A stretch of DNA of 20,087 nt from Chara braunii. Its lineage: Eukaryota > Streptophyta > Charophyceae > Charales > Characeae. Under the pieces are notes generated by a model. That model was given only the letters and a program-made list of their open reading frames with translations, did no database searches and had not been told where the DNA came from. The translations under genes and the position numbers were made by a program. The stretch spans positions 53,161-73,247 of the forward strand of contig BFEA01000225.1 in NCBI GenBank assembly GCA_003427395.1, read 5' to 3'. This document shows positions 17,665 through 20,087 of this stretch, one piece after another (within the stretch, counting starts at the first letter, position 1; each line of letters opens with the position of its first letter).

Positions 17665-19669
17665 TTGATCAATCCTCCTTCTCGACATGAGGGTAGGGAG
17701 AGATACACCAGACGACGGATCTTTCCTAGGCCTCTTGACGTCTTGAGGGGATATAGGAGCGAACGGCGGGGGTCTATCGTGGGGGTCTGTGAGCTCATCA
17801 GTCCGGGAGTGGGCACATGGAAGGAAACATGGAGAGAACTGTTGGTGGTTGATTACGAATGGTGTTTATTGAATCGGACACCCAAATCCATCTTAGACAC
17901 GAGAAAGGGTCATTCGACATTGTGAGCCTGCCGTTGGAAGGGAAAAGCAAGAATAGACCAACCAAAGAACAAGGGTTGATAGTAAGAGAGGGAGTTTTTC
18001 TTTGGGTGAGGATAGAGTGTCAGCCTAGACCCTGCGTCAGAACGGGTAGGGAGAGTGAGCCGCTTATTGCAGAGGTGAACATTAGAATATATTTATTATC
18101 CGATGAGTGGAGGTTTCTAGTGATAGACACTGCGAGGCATCGTCGACCGCTCTTTTGTCTGATATCTCTCAGCCGTAGGTACGGTTCTCGGTTGTTTGGA
18201 GAATTTTCGGCAGGGTCAGATACTGTAGCTCGATACTCGGTTCGATATGCATACGATTGGGAGCTTCCCAGCGCGACTGTGGTCAGGCCTACAACAGTAC
18301 CTAGGTTTATGACCGAGTTTATCTTTGGGAGAGCAGATAGTCATCAAAGGTTGGTAAGAGCACTTAGGAAGGCTACCCAGTTTAAGGCCTCGATAGCTGA
18401 GCTAGCGTGGCTGGCCACATATTGCTTCGATAGGGCAGTACCCGATCGCAGAGAATTGAGACGGATCTTTTTCCGTGTTAGGGCAGAACTCCGTCGAGGG
18501 GCGATTACGGGTGAAACAGATAGGGCTAGGATTCTCAACACAGAACTTATAGAGGACTAGATGTCCCAATATTGGGAGGAGTACCCAGTTGAACTCCATC
18601 AATTCGAGTATAGAGAACCTGAATTTATTGGCGAAGACTGGGTAGAATTCACCCTGCCAGGAAAGCCATTAGGCGACATAACCAAGGGAGGATAGATGAA
18701 GTCTGGAGGTCAATCTTAGTAAGGTCTGGAGTTTGGTTGTTAGTAGTGACCTCGGTAGAATTTGATCGGGATAGGAGGGGGAGAAAGATAGTGGGATCGG
18801 CTACTATCGTACCTTTGTGCTTGCAGATATTGTCTTCAGAGCGGTGGAACAAAGTTGTAAGGATCCGAAGTTGGGGGTTGTGCCAAGCCTATACGTCCAT
18901 ACTTGGCCCGATGAGGAGGTAGTCCGAGGGATACTTCGGGGCGAGGTTGGGAGATTCCGGGAGGAGGAGCTTCGCTGGGGCGAAGGATTTAGGTCGATAA
19001 TTGTCTCGTTAAGGTTGGCCAAGCACAGGTTTCTACCACATCCGGAAGAGGCATTGCGACTTCCAGTTCCCATCTTTGTTCTGGAGGATTTCCTCGGAGG
19101 GCTAGATCGTTTGATTCCAATCCACTGGTCGTTCCTCCAACTAGAGTGCTTCTTGTGGAATAACGACGCACACCACGTTTATTACGCGTTGGGAGACAGG
19201 TCCCAGGTTTGGGGATTCGACTTTGAAATTGGTAGAGGTGATTCGGTCGGCATCGCCCAGAGGACCGGGGGAATCACCGAGGGAGGACCAACCTAGTGAG
19301 TTTTGGGTCGTCCTTAATAGAGTTATTAGGGAACCGTCCGACTACGTAGCCGGCCTGACCGAGTTATATAAAGCCTGGGACTCTGACTTCTTGGATAGCC
19401 AGCAAGCTCTCATAGGTTTCTTTGAGTTGCGTTCATACTATTGAAAGGTAGGGGTTTTCAGAGACGAAGAGGAAGCATACGGGGAGGAGGATTGGGACCA
19501 AGCTGAGTGGGAAGAGGCTAGAGACAGCCCTGAAGAGTGGGAGGACTTACACGATTTTCCTGAGGAAAGAGTAGGATATTTTAGGGACACGGATGAAATC
19601 GAGCGGAATGCCCAAGAGCAGTGGCCCAGGGTAGGGACAAGGATGGACTTAAGGCCTAGAGATGACTGA
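17665..19669 (+). pseudogene. Unrecognised degenerate protein-coding remnant (about 660 codons)
   Basis: Coding character persists on the plus strand across changing frames. Frame 1 (17665-about 17855) has a basic segment with LDVLRGYRSERRG. Frame 3 (17859-18692) contains SDEWRFLVIDTARHRRPLF and RRELRRIFFRVRAELRRG, is broken by TAG at 18558-18560, and then reads on as MSQYWEEYPVELHQFEY. Frame 2 follows (about 18690-18780, SILVRSGVWLLVV). Frame 1 (about 18784-19240) contains FVLADIVFRAVEQSC, YVHTWPDEEVVRGILRG and LIPIHWSFLQLECFLW. Frame 2 (about 19230-19669) contains FWVVLNRVIREPSDYVAGL and, after TGA 19442-19444, a Trp/Glu-rich acidic tail (EEDWDQAEWEEARDSPEEW) ending at TGA 19667. Composition is rich in Arg, Glu, Trp and aromatic residues, unlike random translation. 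I know no family with these motifs. A gag-like protein of another element or a lineage-specific gene are both possible, and introns could explain some frame changes, though no clear GT...AG pairs stand out. Confidence 0.5.
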
Positions 19670-20036
19670 GTTTTTATCTGACAGACTCTCTTGGGAAAGA
19701 GACTCTCTTGGGAAAGAGGAATTAATTGGGGCCTGCCATCGTCTAGTGACCCAGTCATTGGACTCCTTTAACTTTGAGCGAACCCTTTCCGTACGTGATT
19801 GAGGACTACACAGTGATAGTGAATATAAAAATTTAGGAAAATGTCTACGTACTGGTGGCTCAGTTTGTCGAAACCGAGGAGTACCACTGGAGAGAAGACG
19901 ATGAGCACAAAAAGCACGAATCCAAGCACGGATCCACGGATCAATGATGAGCATGAATCCAAGCACGGATCCACGATGAGCACCGACCACCAAAGATGAG
20001 CACCAAGTCCTCGTCGAGCAGCAAAGGAGAGCACAA

Positions 20037-20040
<4 letters not shown>
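19670..20040. other. Spacer with short direct repeats
   Basis: AGACTCTCTTGGGAAAG is repeated in tandem at 19681-19697 and 19698-19714. GAATCCAAGCACGGATCCAC recurs at 19918 and 19955, and GATGAGCA is repeated nearby. There is no coding signal. Confidence 0.6.

Positions 20041-20087
<47 letters not shown>
20041..20087. repeat. (AG)n microsatellite running off the window
   Basis: A pure AG dinucleotide repeat fills the last 47 bases and continues past the edge. Confidence 0.95.

Overview
The window looks like nuclear DNA from a large, repeat-rich genome of the green lineage. A charophyte alga such as Chara is my best guess, but nothing in the sequence proves it. The evidence is a Ty3/gypsy chromovirus with a C-terminal chromodomain, a plant-type U6 snRNA copy, an exon resembling the plant sterol enzyme 3-beta-HSD/C4-decarboxylase, very abundant simple repeats, and scattered single N calls typical of a draft assembly. 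There is no sign of bacterial gene organisation.

Layout. Positions 1-907 are untranslated sequence upstream of gag, with no recognisable LTR or primer-binding site. Positions 908-6416 hold gag and pol of a decayed chromovirus: coiled-coil/capsid gag with a zinc knuckle, retropepsin, reverse transcriptase, RNase H, integrase and chromodomain. A polypurine tract follows, then a 3' LTR at 6458-7867. Gag and pol meet at a textbook -1 slippery heptamer. The copy is dead: amber codons lie in gag, RT and the chromodomain, there is a second frame change between protease and RT, and the first catalytic Asp of RT is replaced by Tyr.

Positions 7868-11149 hold AT-rich spacer, a frame-broken minus-strand charged/coiled-coil coding remnant (about 8430-8991), a purine tract, one clean minus-strand exon of a 3-beta-HSD/decarboxylase-like gene (9972-10185), and a U6 snRNA retropseudogene with a poly(A) tail and flanking target-site duplication (10984-11118). 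A second, diverged LTR of the same family (11150-12415) follows with a PBS-like sequence but no internal region.

Positions 12540-15060 are tandem repeats: a C-rich higher-order array with a 66-base C run, a 206-bp block duplicated at a period of 426 bp, and a degenerate minisatellite of about 20 bp. Positions 15240-16560 are G/C-skewed and GA/CT-rich non-coding DNA. Positions 17582-17650 hold a 22-bp perfect palindrome and a 20-bp tandem repeat. From about 17665 to 19669 there is a plus-strand coding remnant of roughly 660 codons that I do not recognise; it is broken by several frame changes and two stops. The window ends in a (GA)n microsatellite.

The gag-pol products would have formed one retrotransposition machine: particle, protease maturation, cDNA synthesis, and chromodomain-guided integration. 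The U6 copy instead shows LINE-type retrotransposition hallmarks. The sterol exon is the only segment that looks like a conserved host gene.
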